DNA of 22,116 bases, taken from positions 122,029 to 144,144 of the forward strand of contig CACRSC010000090.1 in assembly GCA_902651635.1 (NCBI GenBank), in the 5' to 3' direction. Under the pieces are notes generated by a model. It ran no database searches. It saw only the letters and a program-made list of their open reading frames with translations, and was not told the origin of the DNA. Source of the stretch: Mastigamoeba balamuthi. Its lineage: Eukaryota; Evosea; Mastigamoebida; Mastigamoebidae. Both the position numbers and the translations under genes were made by a program. Below, one piece after another: positions 1 to 9,490 of the stretch (positions are counted from its first letter, which is position 1; each line of letters opens with the position of its first letter).

Positions 1-704
1 GTTCTCCGTCGACGACGATGTGTTCCGGGGCACAAGGCTGCAGGGCGGCGGCATCGATGGCGGTCACAGCTGCCCGACGCGCGCCGGCGACCTCGACGGC
101 GACAGCCTCGACGACCTCGCTGTCGTCGTGCGGTCGGTTCTTGACGAGAAGAGCAACGCGTCTGTGGTCGTTGTGTTCGGGAGGGCCGGCGCAGCCACGT
201 GGGCTTCGCACGTTGACGTGGGAGGCGACCCGGGCTGCGCTGTCGGCTTCCAGCTCGTCTTCAGCAGCCCTCTGGAGTCCCTCCTCGGGTGACGTCAACG
301 GCGATGGCGTTGCCGACTACATTGCCGGCATCAGCGACCCCGGAGACCCGAACTCCCGCGAGGTCCACGTCGTCTACGGCGTCGCCACGCCGGCGCCGCG
401 AGTTGCCAAGCTCGTGCTGACCCGCGGGCGGCTGACCCCCATCACTGCGGGGCTGCTGGGCGCGAACACGACGGCGCAGCGCTTCGAGGTGTCGGTGCAC
501 GTCGTGGGGAACACGTCGCACGGGCACTTTGCGTTGGCGTCGTCGCCCAACGCGAGAGTTGAGCTGTTCACGCTGGCCGACGTCGACGAGGGCCGCGTCA
601 TCTTCGCCCACGACGGCTCGGCGTCGGTGCCCAACGTGACGCTGGCCATATCCAGGCCTCAGCACAATCATGACCTCCTCACTGCGCTGTTCGTTTCATG
701 GTGA
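1..704 (+). pseudogene. Truncated, frameshifted FG-GAP receptor fragment
   Basis: The fragment runs in from the left edge of the window. Positions 2-289 encode an FG-GAP blade with the calcium-loop motif GDLDGDSLDD and then the start of a second blade (GCAVGFQLV). That frame meets TGA at 290-292. The homologous protein continues in another frame from about 292 with GDVNGDGVADYI, followed by a CSPG/cadherin-like repeat containing LADVDEGRVIFAHDGS. This matches roughly residues 410-605 of the intact receptor at 12622-15876, with a few residues lost at the frame change. Homology stops near 657, so the serine-rich stalk, membrane span and PARP domain are absent. It lies in the opposite orientation to the other two receptor copies. 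No intron with GT-AG borders would repair the frame, so a decayed duplicate is the simplest reading. What lies to the left of the window is unknown. Confidence 0.75.
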
Positions 705-848
705 GGGAATCCAACAGAATTTTGCAATTGCAACTACGGGCTGGGCTGCCTAGGCATATTTCTGCGTGTTTCACTTGATTGAGTTGCATCTCACTGATGG
801 GTTAGAATGCAGGACTGTAGACAGCCCCAGCAACGAAATGGACAGGGA

Positions 849-1566
849 TCATGTCTGTGTGTGCACTTCAAGCCCCGCGGCGAGTGTGGGCTGTTGTTGC
901 TGCTGTATCGGCGGCATCCAGGTTGGGACTGGCATATACCAGTTTTTGTTGTAGCTCGGAAGTAACACAGACGAAGTCATGACAGTAGCTAGAGGACCCG
1001 GAACGCCTTGGCGCGTGTCGGTGCCCAGCCCTCTCGATTCTGATGCCAGCAGGATGGCCATCACTGCGGAGGTTATGAAAAGACCCAGGAGGACAGCAGG
1101 GAGAAGCTCTCCAATTATTAACAGTGCTGAATCCATCGCAGCATCGGCAAAGAGGAGAATTGGGTCGTCGACATACAACATAATAGCGGCGATCGGGACG
1201 ATTATCAACACTGCGCATACTATCACCTGTGCGATCTGCAGCACGGCAAACTGTGGGCAAGTCAATCAGAGTCGGTGGCCGCGTGGGGTGTATTCTGGGG
1301 CTTTGAATATGAAAAATAAAAGCCGCCGTGCCCACCTCAATTGGACGCACGGCGATCAGCAGAGCCCTGCGAGGTGCAGGGCCCCGGGTGGCTGCCCACG
1401 CGACCGACCACAGGATGGCGTGGAGAGGGCACACAGTCCAGGGCGCCCAGACCGGCGCAATGTCATCGCCCCTGAGCACGAGGAAGAGGCACCAGCCGGC
1501 AGCCAGCACCAGCGACACCACCATGGCCGCGGACACTACAACGCGGAACTGCAGCGTGGTTATCAT
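849..1566 (-). CDS. Four-span membrane protein, array copy A
   Basis: Two exons, 1566-1351 and 1250-849, are joined across a 100-nt intron (1251-1350; donor GTGCGT, acceptor GCCCACAG) and give 205 residues. The ATG at 1566 was chosen because all four copies begin with a similar short stretch (MITTLQFRVVV here) straight before the first hydrophobic segment. Membrane spans are visible at about residues 8-30, 44-60, 73-98 and 115-140; the last holds the family block GLFITS. The intron falls in phase 0 in the loop between spans 2 and 3, at the same place as in copies B, C and D. The cytosolic-type tail has LPSY at 169-172 and a Q5 run at 188-192. I do not recognise the family. A tetraspan-like adaptor or channel subunit is possible but unproven. 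Confidence 0.72.
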
Positions 1567-1720
1567 TTTGGGGGGCGTTGGATGATGTGCTATCACAGGC
1601 GAATAGCCGCAGACCCGAGAAAAACCCCAGACGTTTCCGGACATTTCCAGATTCACGAGAAATGCAACCCGTCAGATTCACGCTGTCACAGCTCACGAAT
1701 ACAGTACCTGATCCTCTCCT

Positions 1721-2245
1721 TCAGACGACGCATAAGATCTTGTTTTCTTCTAAAAGTTCATACGGAAGAATTTCCCGGCGTGCAACTGTTCTGGGCTGTT
1801 GGTCAATTAGCCGCTGGTGATCACTGCGCTGGTGTGGGGTCCACCAGCTGTCGCAGGTGCTCTGGAGAGCCATATGGCAAAAATCTAAATCTGCTTGGGC
1901 CCATGTTGTGCTCTGCCAGATTTGTGCATCTCTACTCGAGGTGTTCTGAACAACAATTGAGTATGGCTCCTCTTTCCCCTGATGCCGCACCTGTGGCAGA
2001 CGGTGCTCTGGACAGCCAAATGATCGACGCATTGATACAATTGCAGAGCCCAAGAGGACAAGGCAGGGCATCACTTCCACGCAACGACACCCCACGACAA
2101 TTGACCCACATCTAAAAGAAAAATGAAATAGGCAATTGGGTATTCTGGTAAGGATTTTGGGCTACACCTGTAGACACAGGGGCCGGCACGATGACCACCG
2201 CCAATGGTTCATTCATGAGCCCCAGAAGGAATGCAAAGTGATCAT
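1721..2245 (-). pseudogene. Decayed copy of the four-span membrane gene
   Basis: On the minus strand, about 2075-1960 encodes VMPCLVLLG, matching the fourth span of copy D (VVPCLALLG), then a region resembling D's tail including EEPYSIVVQNT against PPPYLVAVQNT. The GLFITS block is lost and no first exon of full length precedes it. Downstream, about 1840-1925 resembles the 3' flank of copy D near 4525-4640 (shared CCACCAGCTGTC and GGAGAGC words). Upstream, about 2190-2245 resembles the 5' end of copy B (GACCACCGC...TTCATTC). The piece therefore looks like an internally deleted duplicate. Boundaries are approximate because similarity was judged by eye. Confidence 0.55.
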
Positions 2246-2315
2246 CGTACAGCAGAGCACCGACTCTGAGATGTGGTCAGAGTCCTGCAGGATGCATTAT
2301 GATTGAGCAATTTAG

Positions 2316-2321
2316 TTTATT
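2316..2321 (-). terminator. Possible poly(A) signal of copy B
   Basis: The plus strand reads TTTATT, so the minus strand has AATAAA, 106 nt past the copy B stop codon. Copy D and the PLP enzyme gene have the same hexamer 83 and 158 nt past their stops. The role is inferred from position only. Confidence 0.4.
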
Positions 2322-2426
2322 GACACCCTCGACTCCATCAGAATGGCATGAACTTGGACCATTTTGGGGGAAAGAGGTGTTCTCAGCCGGAATACCACTA
2401 CTGAGGTCATTTGATTGCAACAACTC

Positions 2427-3091
2427 TCAACTGAGAGCTGGAATTTTGTCCATCTGAGAGTGTGTTGCGGGAGCAGCAGTGAGCATTGTGTATTGTTGAT
2501 GCAGTTGCCGCTCTTGAAGGGGCACATAGGCGTTAATCACGGCAGATGCTGTATTTTGTGCTGTCACACCCTGGCCCGTTTCCGTGATGGCAGACTCCCT
2601 GGAGATACGGAGTGCAATCACGACAGACGAGCCAAAGAGAGTGAATAGGATGAGGCCTGGTAGCAGTCCTAGAATCACCAGCAGACTGACGATAGGTTGA
2701 CCGGCCAATGCCAAGGCCAATTCGAGCAGTCGCAGTTGGGCTAATAGAATTAGAGTAGCCACTATGATGGTGCCAATCATTCCCATTTGGACAATTTGAA
2801 TGGCTGAGTACTGAAGAAGGTGGTCAGCATGGGAAGGACCACCCAGACCCCCCCTCATCGCACAATTGTAAGAAGAGTTCTGTCGGGTTGGTCGTTTCGT
2901 GTCCCGAGCCATGCAAGCAGTGCCATCAGTCCATGAATGATCCACAGGACAGAGAATAGAAATGCCAGTGGCCTGGCAATGTAGTTCGCGATCTTGGAGC
3001 AGGCAGCAATGGCGATCCAGCTGGCATTTATAACCAGAGAGAGAAACGTGGCAGAGACCACCACAGCGCGCAGCAGCAGAGTGAGTTTCAT
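2427..3091 (-). CDS. Four-span membrane protein, array copy B
   Basis: Two exons, 3091-2864 and 2810-2427, are joined across a 53-nt intron (2811-2863; donor GTGCGA, acceptor CTTCTTCAG) and give 203 residues. The reading frame of exon 1 would stop four bases into the intron, so splicing is needed to reach the conserved second half, which starts YSAIQIVQM like the other copies. Spans lie at about residues 8-30, 42-62, 77-100 and 115-142. This copy is the most divergent: GLFITS has become TLFGSS, and the tail lacks a PPxY motif. The C-terminal block TAAPATHSQMDK nonetheless matches TAAQPTYSQMEE of copy D, which suggests the tail end is under constraint. The upstream box at 3139-3165 is shared with copy C and the decayed copy E. 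Family not recognised. Confidence 0.72.
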
Positions 3092-3138
3092 TCTCTGTGA
3101 CCGGCCGTCGGGGATGATGAGCAAACCCAGAAAGAACG

Positions 3139-3165
3139 CAATGCCGCCAGGGGTTTTCCGACTGG
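3139..3165 (-). promoter_or_regulatory. Shared upstream box of the four-span genes (copy B)
   Basis: On the minus strand the core is TCGGAAAA, about ten bases, then GGCGGCATTG, ending 48 nt upstream of the copy B ATG. Similar blocks occur at 4165-4186 (copy C) and 5791-5817 (decayed copy E), and a shorter TCCGGAAAC occurs at 1634-1643 before copy A. It may be a promoter element, or simply duplicated flank that has not yet diverged. Confidence 0.4.
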
Positions 3166-3457
3166 AAAGTGATGAGAATCCGAACTTCGTGCATTTCCGA
3201 GATATTCGTCAATCTACCTCACTGGAGAGGGATTGATAGATAGGGTACCTGATGCTGAGCGTATCTGTTCTTACTAAAGTCGAGCTCTGGGCTCTGGATA
3301 GTCGGCAACTGAAATCTACATCAGCCCACTCAGAGGCAAGAGAGCCGATTTCTCATACTCGAAAATGCTTGTTTGACCTGCAAACGATCCATCACTTTGT
3401 TGGCAATCTCTCTGTGGTACTCAAAGGTACACCTCTTCATGTGCATCAACTGTCTTT

Positions 3458-4090
3458 TTAGATGTTCAGGGAACTATCGTCAATTTTGCATTGCCTCTCA
3501 GAATTCGAGAAGGGCATCTTGTGCTGATCTGCTGGTGTGTAGGCTGTATGCTCCATCTTGCAATAGTTTTCAGCCACTTCATACGAGGGAGGAGGCCCAA
3601 TAACGACTTTTGGATCTGGGATTGCCCCTGCAGGCGCTGTAGACCTTGCCAGGCGGAAGGCCAGCACCACGGAGGTGATGAAGAGACCCAGGAGGACCAT
3701 AGAGGGCAGCACTGCAAACACCAGAATAAAGGGATTCGCTGCCAGCATTATAAGGTAAAATCCCACAGATATTACCATAACAGTGATAGCGCAACACGAC
3801 ATCTGCACTATGTGCACCACGGCGTACTGTTGATTGGGTGAGTGCCCTGTGAGTGCCGTAAATTGTAGAGTACGTACTGTGATCAGCAGGCCCCGGCGCG
3901 GTTTGCTGTTGCGAGTGGCAAACCAGGCTATGGCGCACAGCGCTGCGTGGACCATCCAGATGGCCCAGAGGATGCCCATCATTTGGCCTCCCTGCAGCGT
4001 CATGCCGTACGTGAACCAGGCGACCACGATTGCCGTCGAGAGCCCTGTGGCCACAAGCACGACGATGCGGAACTGATGTGTCGCCAGCAT
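3458..4090 (-). CDS. Four-span membrane protein, array copy C
   Basis: Two exons, 4090-3878 and 3826-3458, give 193 residues. The intron (3827-3877; donor GTACGT, acceptor AATCAACAG) is 51 nt, contains no stop and keeps the frame, so the unspliced message would also be readable with 17 extra residues. The intron was placed by alignment with A, B and D, where splicing is compulsory. The start is MLATHQFRIVV. Spans lie at about residues 8-29, 36-56, 72-98 and 104-130, the last with GLFITS. The tail carries a classical PPxY motif, PPSY at 150-153, the type of ligand bound by WW domains such as those of NEDD4-like ubiquitin ligases. Family not recognised; the PPxY role is inferred. Confidence 0.74.
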   Translation of the reverse strand: MLATHQFRIVVLVATGLSTAIVVAWFTYGMTLQGGQMMGILWAIWMVHAALCAIAWFATRNSKPRRGLLITVRTLQFTALTGHSPNQQYAVVHIVQMSCCAITVMVISVGFYLIMLAANPFILVFAVLPSMVLLGLFITSVVLAFRLARSTAPAGAIPDPKVVIGPPPSYEVAENYCKMEHTAYTPADQHKMPFSNSERQCKIDDSSLNI

Positions 4091-4164
4091 CTGGGTGTGT
4101 TGGGGCTCCAGTAGCTTCGAATGAAATAATGAATCGCAGTGCGCCGCCTGGGGGGACAATGGAC

Positions 4165-4186
4165 AATGCCGTTTGGTATTTCCGAG
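4165..4186 (-). promoter_or_regulatory. Shared upstream box of the four-span genes (copy C)
   Basis: The minus strand carries CTCGGAAATACC followed by CGGCATTG, 75-96 nt upstream of the copy C ATG. It aligns with the box before copy B and the one beside the decayed copy E. Function is inferred from repetition only. Confidence 0.38.
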
Positions 4187-4229
4187 TTTTTCCTGAATTC
4201 TTCGGAAACTCGAACCACGCAAATCCTCG

Positions 4230-4623
4230 AAGGAAGTGAATCAACCGAGATACTGAAATAGAATAATCCATGAGATACCGCACATACGGTGGCTGATCGG
4301 AATACTTCAATCAAACAGTGATAGGCATCTATTGCAGTGCAAGAGACCGGAGCCCATGCTCTGCATCGACCGCAGGTGGTTCAGATCGGCAGGAACGAGA
4401 CAGCAGAGGGCGGGCACAGTCGCAGTTCAGGAGCACCATCTGAGAGTGATGAAGCAAACGGGTTGAATTTCACACGAATAGGTACTGGACACAGAGGGCG
4501 GAAACGCCCCTTGTGACCCTGCCCCACCAGCTGTCTCAGGAGAGCTTAGTGTCCAAATCTGTTTCTGTTAATTGGCCTACGCACTCTGGGCCGCTCCAAA
4601 TGACTCTCCAGGCCCACATGTTT
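4230..4623. other. Spacer between array copies C and D
   Basis: No coding region is convincing here. About 4525-4640 is the 3' flank of copy D and resembles 1840-1925 beside the decayed copy, showing that flanks were duplicated with the genes. The remaining sequence, about 4230-4510, shows no motif I can name. Confidence 0.4.
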
Positions 4624-4629
4624 TTTATT
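4624..4629 (-). terminator. Possible poly(A) signal of copy D
   Basis: The minus strand reads AATAAA 83 nt past the copy D stop codon, inside a short T-rich run on the plus strand. The role is inferred from hexamer and position. Confidence 0.42.
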
Positions 4630-4711
4630 CCTCCCCGTATTTCATATGATAGACACGTGTCTGGAAATCAACGCAGTGAAGCCAGAGACAAGAATTTGGT
4701 CAGTTCAACTG

Positions 4712-5373
4712 CTACTGTACAGATTTTGCACAGTGTTCATCTGATCGACTGACAACCAACGCCTCCTCCATCTGAGAGTACGTAGGCTGGGCTGCGGTAA
4801 CGATGGGTGCATGAGCAACCCCTTCTGTGTTCTGGACAGCCACCAAGTATGGTGGAGGTTTCCCATACTGAATTGATCCCACACATGTGGCAGAGGGAGC
4901 CCTGAACAGCTGGATGGCCATCACGACTGACGTAATGAAAAGTCCCAGGAGGGCAAGGCAGGGCACCACACCGAGCAAAAAAACCAATACTACAATTGAA
5001 CCAAAACCAAAAGCAAAGGCAATCACGACCAGTTCGAAGCTCATTCCGATGAACGCCAAGGCGATGAGACCACACACAGACATCTGCACAATCTGTATGA
5101 CAGCGTACTGTGCATAAGGTGAGACCATGAACGACCTGCCCCCCAGCGCACCGCAATCAGCAGGCTCTTGTGCGGAATACCATTGCGTGTCCCCGACAAC
5201 GCAAGCAGGGCTAGCAGGACGTGGCCCACCCACATGGCCCACAGAACAGCCAGACCCCCAGGTTCAACGACTTCCAAGTTGGAGATTCCAGCAGAGAACC
5301 ACCCGACGACCAGGACCAGAGAGAGCAGCGTGGCAGCGAGCACCACTACCCGCAGCTTCTGAAGAGTGTCCAT
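4712..5373 (-). CDS. Four-span membrane protein, array copy D
   Basis: Two exons, 5373-5152 and 5107-4712, are joined across a 44-nt intron (5108-5151; donor GTGCGC, acceptor TTATGCACAG) and give 205 residues. The start is MDTLQKLRVVV, and exon 2 starts YAVIQIVQM as in copy C. Spans lie at about residues 8-30, 40-60, 75-118 (a long or double hydrophobic stretch containing FAFGFGSIVV) and 119-142 with GLFITS. The tail has PPPY at 158-161 (PPxY class) and the block TAAQPTYSQMEE near 178-189 shared with copy B. A TATA-like ATTTAAATA lies about 56 nt upstream. Same unrecognised family as A-C; the intact frame, conserved intron and conserved tail motifs argue that it is a working gene. Confidence 0.76.
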
Positions 5374-5719
5374 GTGATTGTGCTGAAGCCAGACCTTGAA
5401 GACCGCCTCTCTTGTGCGTCCTCCGATGTATTTAAATGAGTGAATGATGATATCTGCGTGTTTCCAAGTTCGAAAATCTAATGGAATTTTCTCTGGTTTT
5501 TATGATACCAGTGAAAGATGTTCAATCTGCTTTACTCTGAAGGACTCTCGCGACCGATGTTGTGTGAATGGAGAGAGGTTTCTGTGGCTAATTGGTAACA
5601 ATGAATAAAGGAAATGCCGTAGTTCTGATTCCCATGATTCTGAAATTCCAAGCAGCGTGGACGTCTCTCAGAATTTGCCAGGTTCTCCATATTTCTCTTT
5701 ACTATGAACCCCAAGAAAA
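5374..5719. other. Upstream region of copy D
   Basis: No gene is seen. The minus strand has the TATA-like word ATTTAAATA at 5429-5438, 56 nt before the copy D start, which could be its core promoter. Unlike copies B and C it lacks the TCGGAA...CGGCATTG box. The rest, about 5450-5719, is moderately AT-rich and shows nothing I can name. Confidence 0.35.
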
Positions 5720-6012
5720 CTGGACCACCGCAGCTCAGCTGCATGGGTTCATTCTCTGTGACCAACCGTGGTGGACGGAGTGGAAGAACACAATGCCGCT
5801 GGATGAGTTCCGACTGGAAAACGGTGAGAATGCGAACTTCGTTCATTCAGAATATTATCACAGGAGAAGAAATGGTCGGATCGTTGCTTTAATTGGTGAG
5901 GCCCAATATATTGACTTTTTATCTGGAATTGCCCCTGTGGCGCTGTAGAGCTTGCCAGATGGACAACGGAGGTGATGAAGAGACCCAGGAGGACCATAGA
6001 CGGTAGAATTGT
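5720..6012 (-). pseudogene. Mosaic remnant of array copies (copy E)
   Basis: Reading on the minus strand, about 6012-5885 encodes MVLLGLFITSVV and a tail resembling copy C (STAPQGQFQ against STAPAGAIP), followed by IGPHQ where copy C has the PPxY-bearing IGPPPSY. Directly after it, about 5850-5720 resembles the 5' flank and first codons of copy B, including the shared upstream box at 5791-5817. The order, C-like tail then B-like head, is the order seen across the intact C-B junction, so this is probably a duplicated and collapsed C-B segment. First exon, most spans and the rest of the tail are missing. Similarity ends sharply near 6012, where the sequence turns C-rich. Confidence 0.62.
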
Positions 6013-6699
6013 GTCCTTAACCCCCGAATTACCTCTGCTCGCGCCAAACCCCCGCGCCTGCGACCCTCCGCCCCTCCCCGTGCCTACAGAGCTTCAGCTT
6101 CCCTAGGCCACAGCGTACCGCCATCAGCGCTGGCGTTACCCCTGCTCCATCATCGTCTGCGCCTGTGCCTGTGTTTGCCGTGTACACGAGCAGTGGTGCA
6201 GGGCGTCTGGTACTCGTCGTCGCCTGCGGGGCCCCCAGCCTCTTGCTGGCCGCACTGTCCTCACTCGACCGCACCCTCAGGACTTGCAGTCCTGAGCGGC
6301 AGCCGCCTGCCTCGAGAGATCTCTGTGGTGCGGTGGCCTCAAAGTGCTGAGAGCCGCCCTGGGTTGCGCACCCCTCGAGCTCCCGAGTCTCCGAGGCCCC
6401 CTCATCCCGCTGCCATTCGCGGAAGCCTCCTCTCCCTTTCCCACGCCAGTGCCCCTGCCCCGACACTGGTGATCTCCCTCGAACTCGCATGTCGTTGCCA
6501 CTGTCAGGGGCATGTGCGCGGGGCAGTCCTGCCCATTTCAGAGGCACAGGATACCCAAAAACCACGATTGTGAGAGACCGCAGACTAAGAGGTATTCCCT
6601 CGGCACACTCATCTATCATCTGTGTTGACAAATACTTGCAGGAGAACCCAATTTCACTGTGTGTATTGCGGCAGCATTGGCCCGAGAGGACCAATTGGT
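6013..6699. other. C-rich spacer without a convincing gene
   Basis: Open frames exist on both strands because the DNA is GC-rich, but none shows a recognised domain, signal peptide or consistent codon pattern. It begins exactly where the four-span array homology stops and ends at the stop codon of the PAN-module gene, so its right part is probably that gene's 3' untranslated region. No AATAAA was found there on the minus strand. Confidence 0.35.
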
Positions 6700-8863
6700 T
6701 CAAGGGAGGGTGTAGGTGGACAGGGCATCCACCTTGATGTCGATGGCGAAGTGGACCGTGTCCATCATAAACCGGGAGATGGACTGATCACCTGTAGAGA
6801 CAGACTCGACCCACGAGAGGGCGATGGCAAACTTGAGTGTATACGTGCTGGACTGTGCGGTTCTCTGGACAACGGGGTTTGCAGTCTTAAGCAGGTCCCA
6901 GATGCCGAAGGATGTAACGCTCCCAAAGAAGCAAGAGGACTCGCGCATGGGGACAGAAACGATGGTCGGGACCTGTGTGGTCGGATTCACTGTGCGACAG
7001 TCAGTGTGCCTTCGTGGAGAGAGGAAGGGAGCAGCACGAACCGAAAACTGCGGTGACGTCGGTCCTGCTGGGTAGCATCTGCGGAAGCTTGAGGTCTACG
7101 GCCACGGAGAACCCACTCAGAGAGGTCGCCAGGACGGGGGGGCTGAGATACTGCTGTGAGTCTGTGTGGTGGACTCCGCAGTCCGAAGCACTGCACGAGG
7201 AGCAATTGGCCTCTGTGCACGAAGCCGAACACATACGCCCAAAGCAGACCGCCGCACTTGTGGTGAGTTCGCTGCTGGCGGAGCTGTAGAGCTGGCACTG
7301 ATACCTGTAGGCCGTACTGCGCCAAACGCTCCATGCCACACACCCCGCTGTCGAACGGCACTTGCTCTGGCACAGAGTGGGCGCAAACACTGTGGTCACT
7401 GAGCCGATGGCCGTCGAGCGCACAGGAATGCGGCCCTGTGCACACCCAAGTCTTGCCGAGCACGACCCAGAGGACGCTGAGAGAGTGGTGTCGCCTGCGA
7501 AGAGCTGGCACTTCTGGACGGGAAGAGTATTCCATGCTGTTGTCACCGTGTACGCCGAGCACGACGCGGTCGACAAGCAGAGCGCGGCGCACTCGTCGTC
7601 ACCAGCTCGGACAGTGGCGTTGGAGATGGAGCGGCCCGCTGCGAGCGTCGCCGGGGTGCAGCCCATCTGAGCGAAACACTGGTACTCTTTGGCCGCGGTC
7701 GCTCCGATCGCAGCGACGGCGCTGTAAAGCTGGCACGAGGCAGTGGCCTGCGAGCCCGACAGGTCGGTGCCGTACGCCGTGCACCCCGCGGTGCTCCTGC
7801 ACAGGGCAGCGCACTCGGTCGTTCCCCCAGAGACCTTCGTTGCGGGGCCGAGGGCTGTCGCCGACGTCGCCTTCGTGGCCGGGGCGCACTGCGGCTTCTG
7901 GACGCACGAGCCCGCTGTGGGCACGACGGACACCTCGCCGGTGTAGAGGGTGCAGGCCGGGCGGACGATGTCTGTGTTGGCCATGCCCCACGCGGTGCAC
8001 GATGCGTTCTGGGCGCAGCTGCGCGCGCACGTGACGTCGCTGCCGGCCGTCGCCAGCGTCGCCGTCGTCAGCACACGGGCTCCCGGCGACGCCGCCGAGG
8101 CCGCCTCGCAGTGCATGTCGGCGACGACGAGCGTGGCTGCCGCGGAGCTGGGCGCAGCGGCCGTGCCTGCCGACGAGGTGAGCAGCGAGCAGACCCAGCG
8201 GTTGGCCAGCGACGACGCCACCCGGAACGACCACGCGGTGCACGAGGGCGTCGCGCGGCACGACCAGCCGCACTCGCGGTCGCCAGACGACGTGCCCCAC
8301 GTGATAATCACCGACGAGGAGGCCACGGCTCCTGTGCGCGGGCGGCTGCGGACCTCAGCGAAGCAGGAGACGCTCGAGGGGATGAAGGCGGGGACGGAGC
8401 TCTTGAGGTAGCAGTTGGGGTTATGGGCAGAGTTGCCGTTGACGACCGAGTACCCGGCGCAGGCGGGGTCGGCCATGCACGCGTCGGCGCAGAGGTACGG
8501 GTTCGACGGCTGGAAGTAGAGCTGGCGGTAGTCGGCACCGCCCGTCTGGTCGACGAGGGCGTCGCAGGCAGCGATGGCCGAGCACTTGCTGGGCTGCTGG
8601 GGCGCTGGCACGAGCCCGGTACTGGGGCTGGTGGAGAAGAGCGAGCACTGGCGGGACGTCTTGTCGATGGTCCAGCCCTCGCACGAGGCCGTCGCGGTGC
8701 AGAGCAGCCAGCACGCCCCCTCGTCCGCGACCGTCGTTGTCGAGATGCCGATGGCGCTGGCCGGCAGGACATAGCCCTCGATGCAGACACTGCCGGCCCG
8801 CACGGCGACCGAGAGCACTGCGACGGCAACGCCAGTGGCAACCCACAGGCTTTTCCTCCACAT
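6700..8863 (-). CDS. Secreted protein with seven PAN/apple-like modules
   Basis: Exons 8863-7042 and 6989-6700 are joined over a 52-nt intron (6990-7041; donor GTTCGT, acceptor GTCGCACAG), giving 703 residues. The ATG at 8863 starts a clear signal peptide (MWRKSLWVATG, then a hydrophobic run to about residue 24). Seven modules follow with an identical core C-x3-C-x5-C-x2-[WY]: first cysteines at 51, 125, 198, 279, 351, 425 and 498, each closed by a cysteine before a hydrophobic residue (73, 151, 225, 304, 377, 452, 523). This spacing is typical of PAN/apple domains, which bind proteins or sugars. A cysteine-rich linker (540-562) leads to about 135 residues I cannot assign. No membrane span or GPI-like end is seen, so secretion or wall association is likely. 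Adhesion or sugar binding is inferred from the family. Confidence 0.8.
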
Positions 8864-9327
8864 TAGGGACAAATTGCCGTTATGGGCTTTTCTTTTGTTT
8901 TGTTTTGTGACCTTAATCTCGCCATAAAAAGGGGAATAAGCTCTGACGTGGCCAGACTTCGTCTGTTATGGACAATCAGATATCAGCGGCTTGACATCAC
9001 AATCCCTGGATCGAACGTGGCAGAAATGTATCACAGGGCGATTGCCACAGGCTCCCTCTGGGGTTTGAACACGTGTATTCAGAGGAGCTGCTTGCTGTAT
9101 GGGGGTGAAAACCAATGTGTCTTCGCAGCTTCATGCCAGCTGCTGATCCTGGAAGAGAGGCATGGCTCTGACCACCAAACACACAACTGAACTGGACCAA
9201 CTGCTTGGAATGAAGGTGGTGAGGAGGGGGACAGGTGGCTTCTGCGCCACTACGAATTGTGGAAATGAGCCAAAAGGACAGGGGGCAGTGTGTGGCAGGG
9301 AGGGAAGAAACAAACACAAGGCACCGC
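8864..9327. other. Spacer between the PAN gene and the PLP enzyme gene
   Basis: The left part is the promoter side of the PAN-module gene: an A/T-rich patch with CCATAAAAAGG on the plus strand lies at about 8923-8934, 60-70 nt upstream of its ATG. The right part should be the 3' flank of the PLP enzyme gene. No coding region is supported. Confidence 0.35.
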
Positions 9328-9333
9328 TTTATT
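9328..9333 (-). terminator. Possible poly(A) signal of the PLP enzyme gene
   Basis: The minus strand reads AATAAA 158 nt past the stop codon at 9491. The small plus-strand gene at 10999-11947 has the same hexamer 155 nt past its stop, so the distance is plausible for this genome. Confidence 0.4.
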
Positions 9334-9490
9334 TGTGTGTCTGCAGGCCCTCCCAAAGTCCATGCCGGTGGTGGTGGCAACCCAGAGTCCCGCGGATCCA
9401 CGGACCCGCACACAGAGTGTCCAAGAGTCCCTTTCCCCACTAGAGTCCACAGGCCACTGTCCACCCCCCAGCACCCCAGCTGCGGGGTTC

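Noticed and set aside
6029-6703. Long minus-strand frame between the array and the PAN gene
   Set aside because: It has no domain, signal peptide or paralogue, and is G/R/A-rich, as expected by chance in GC-rich spacer.
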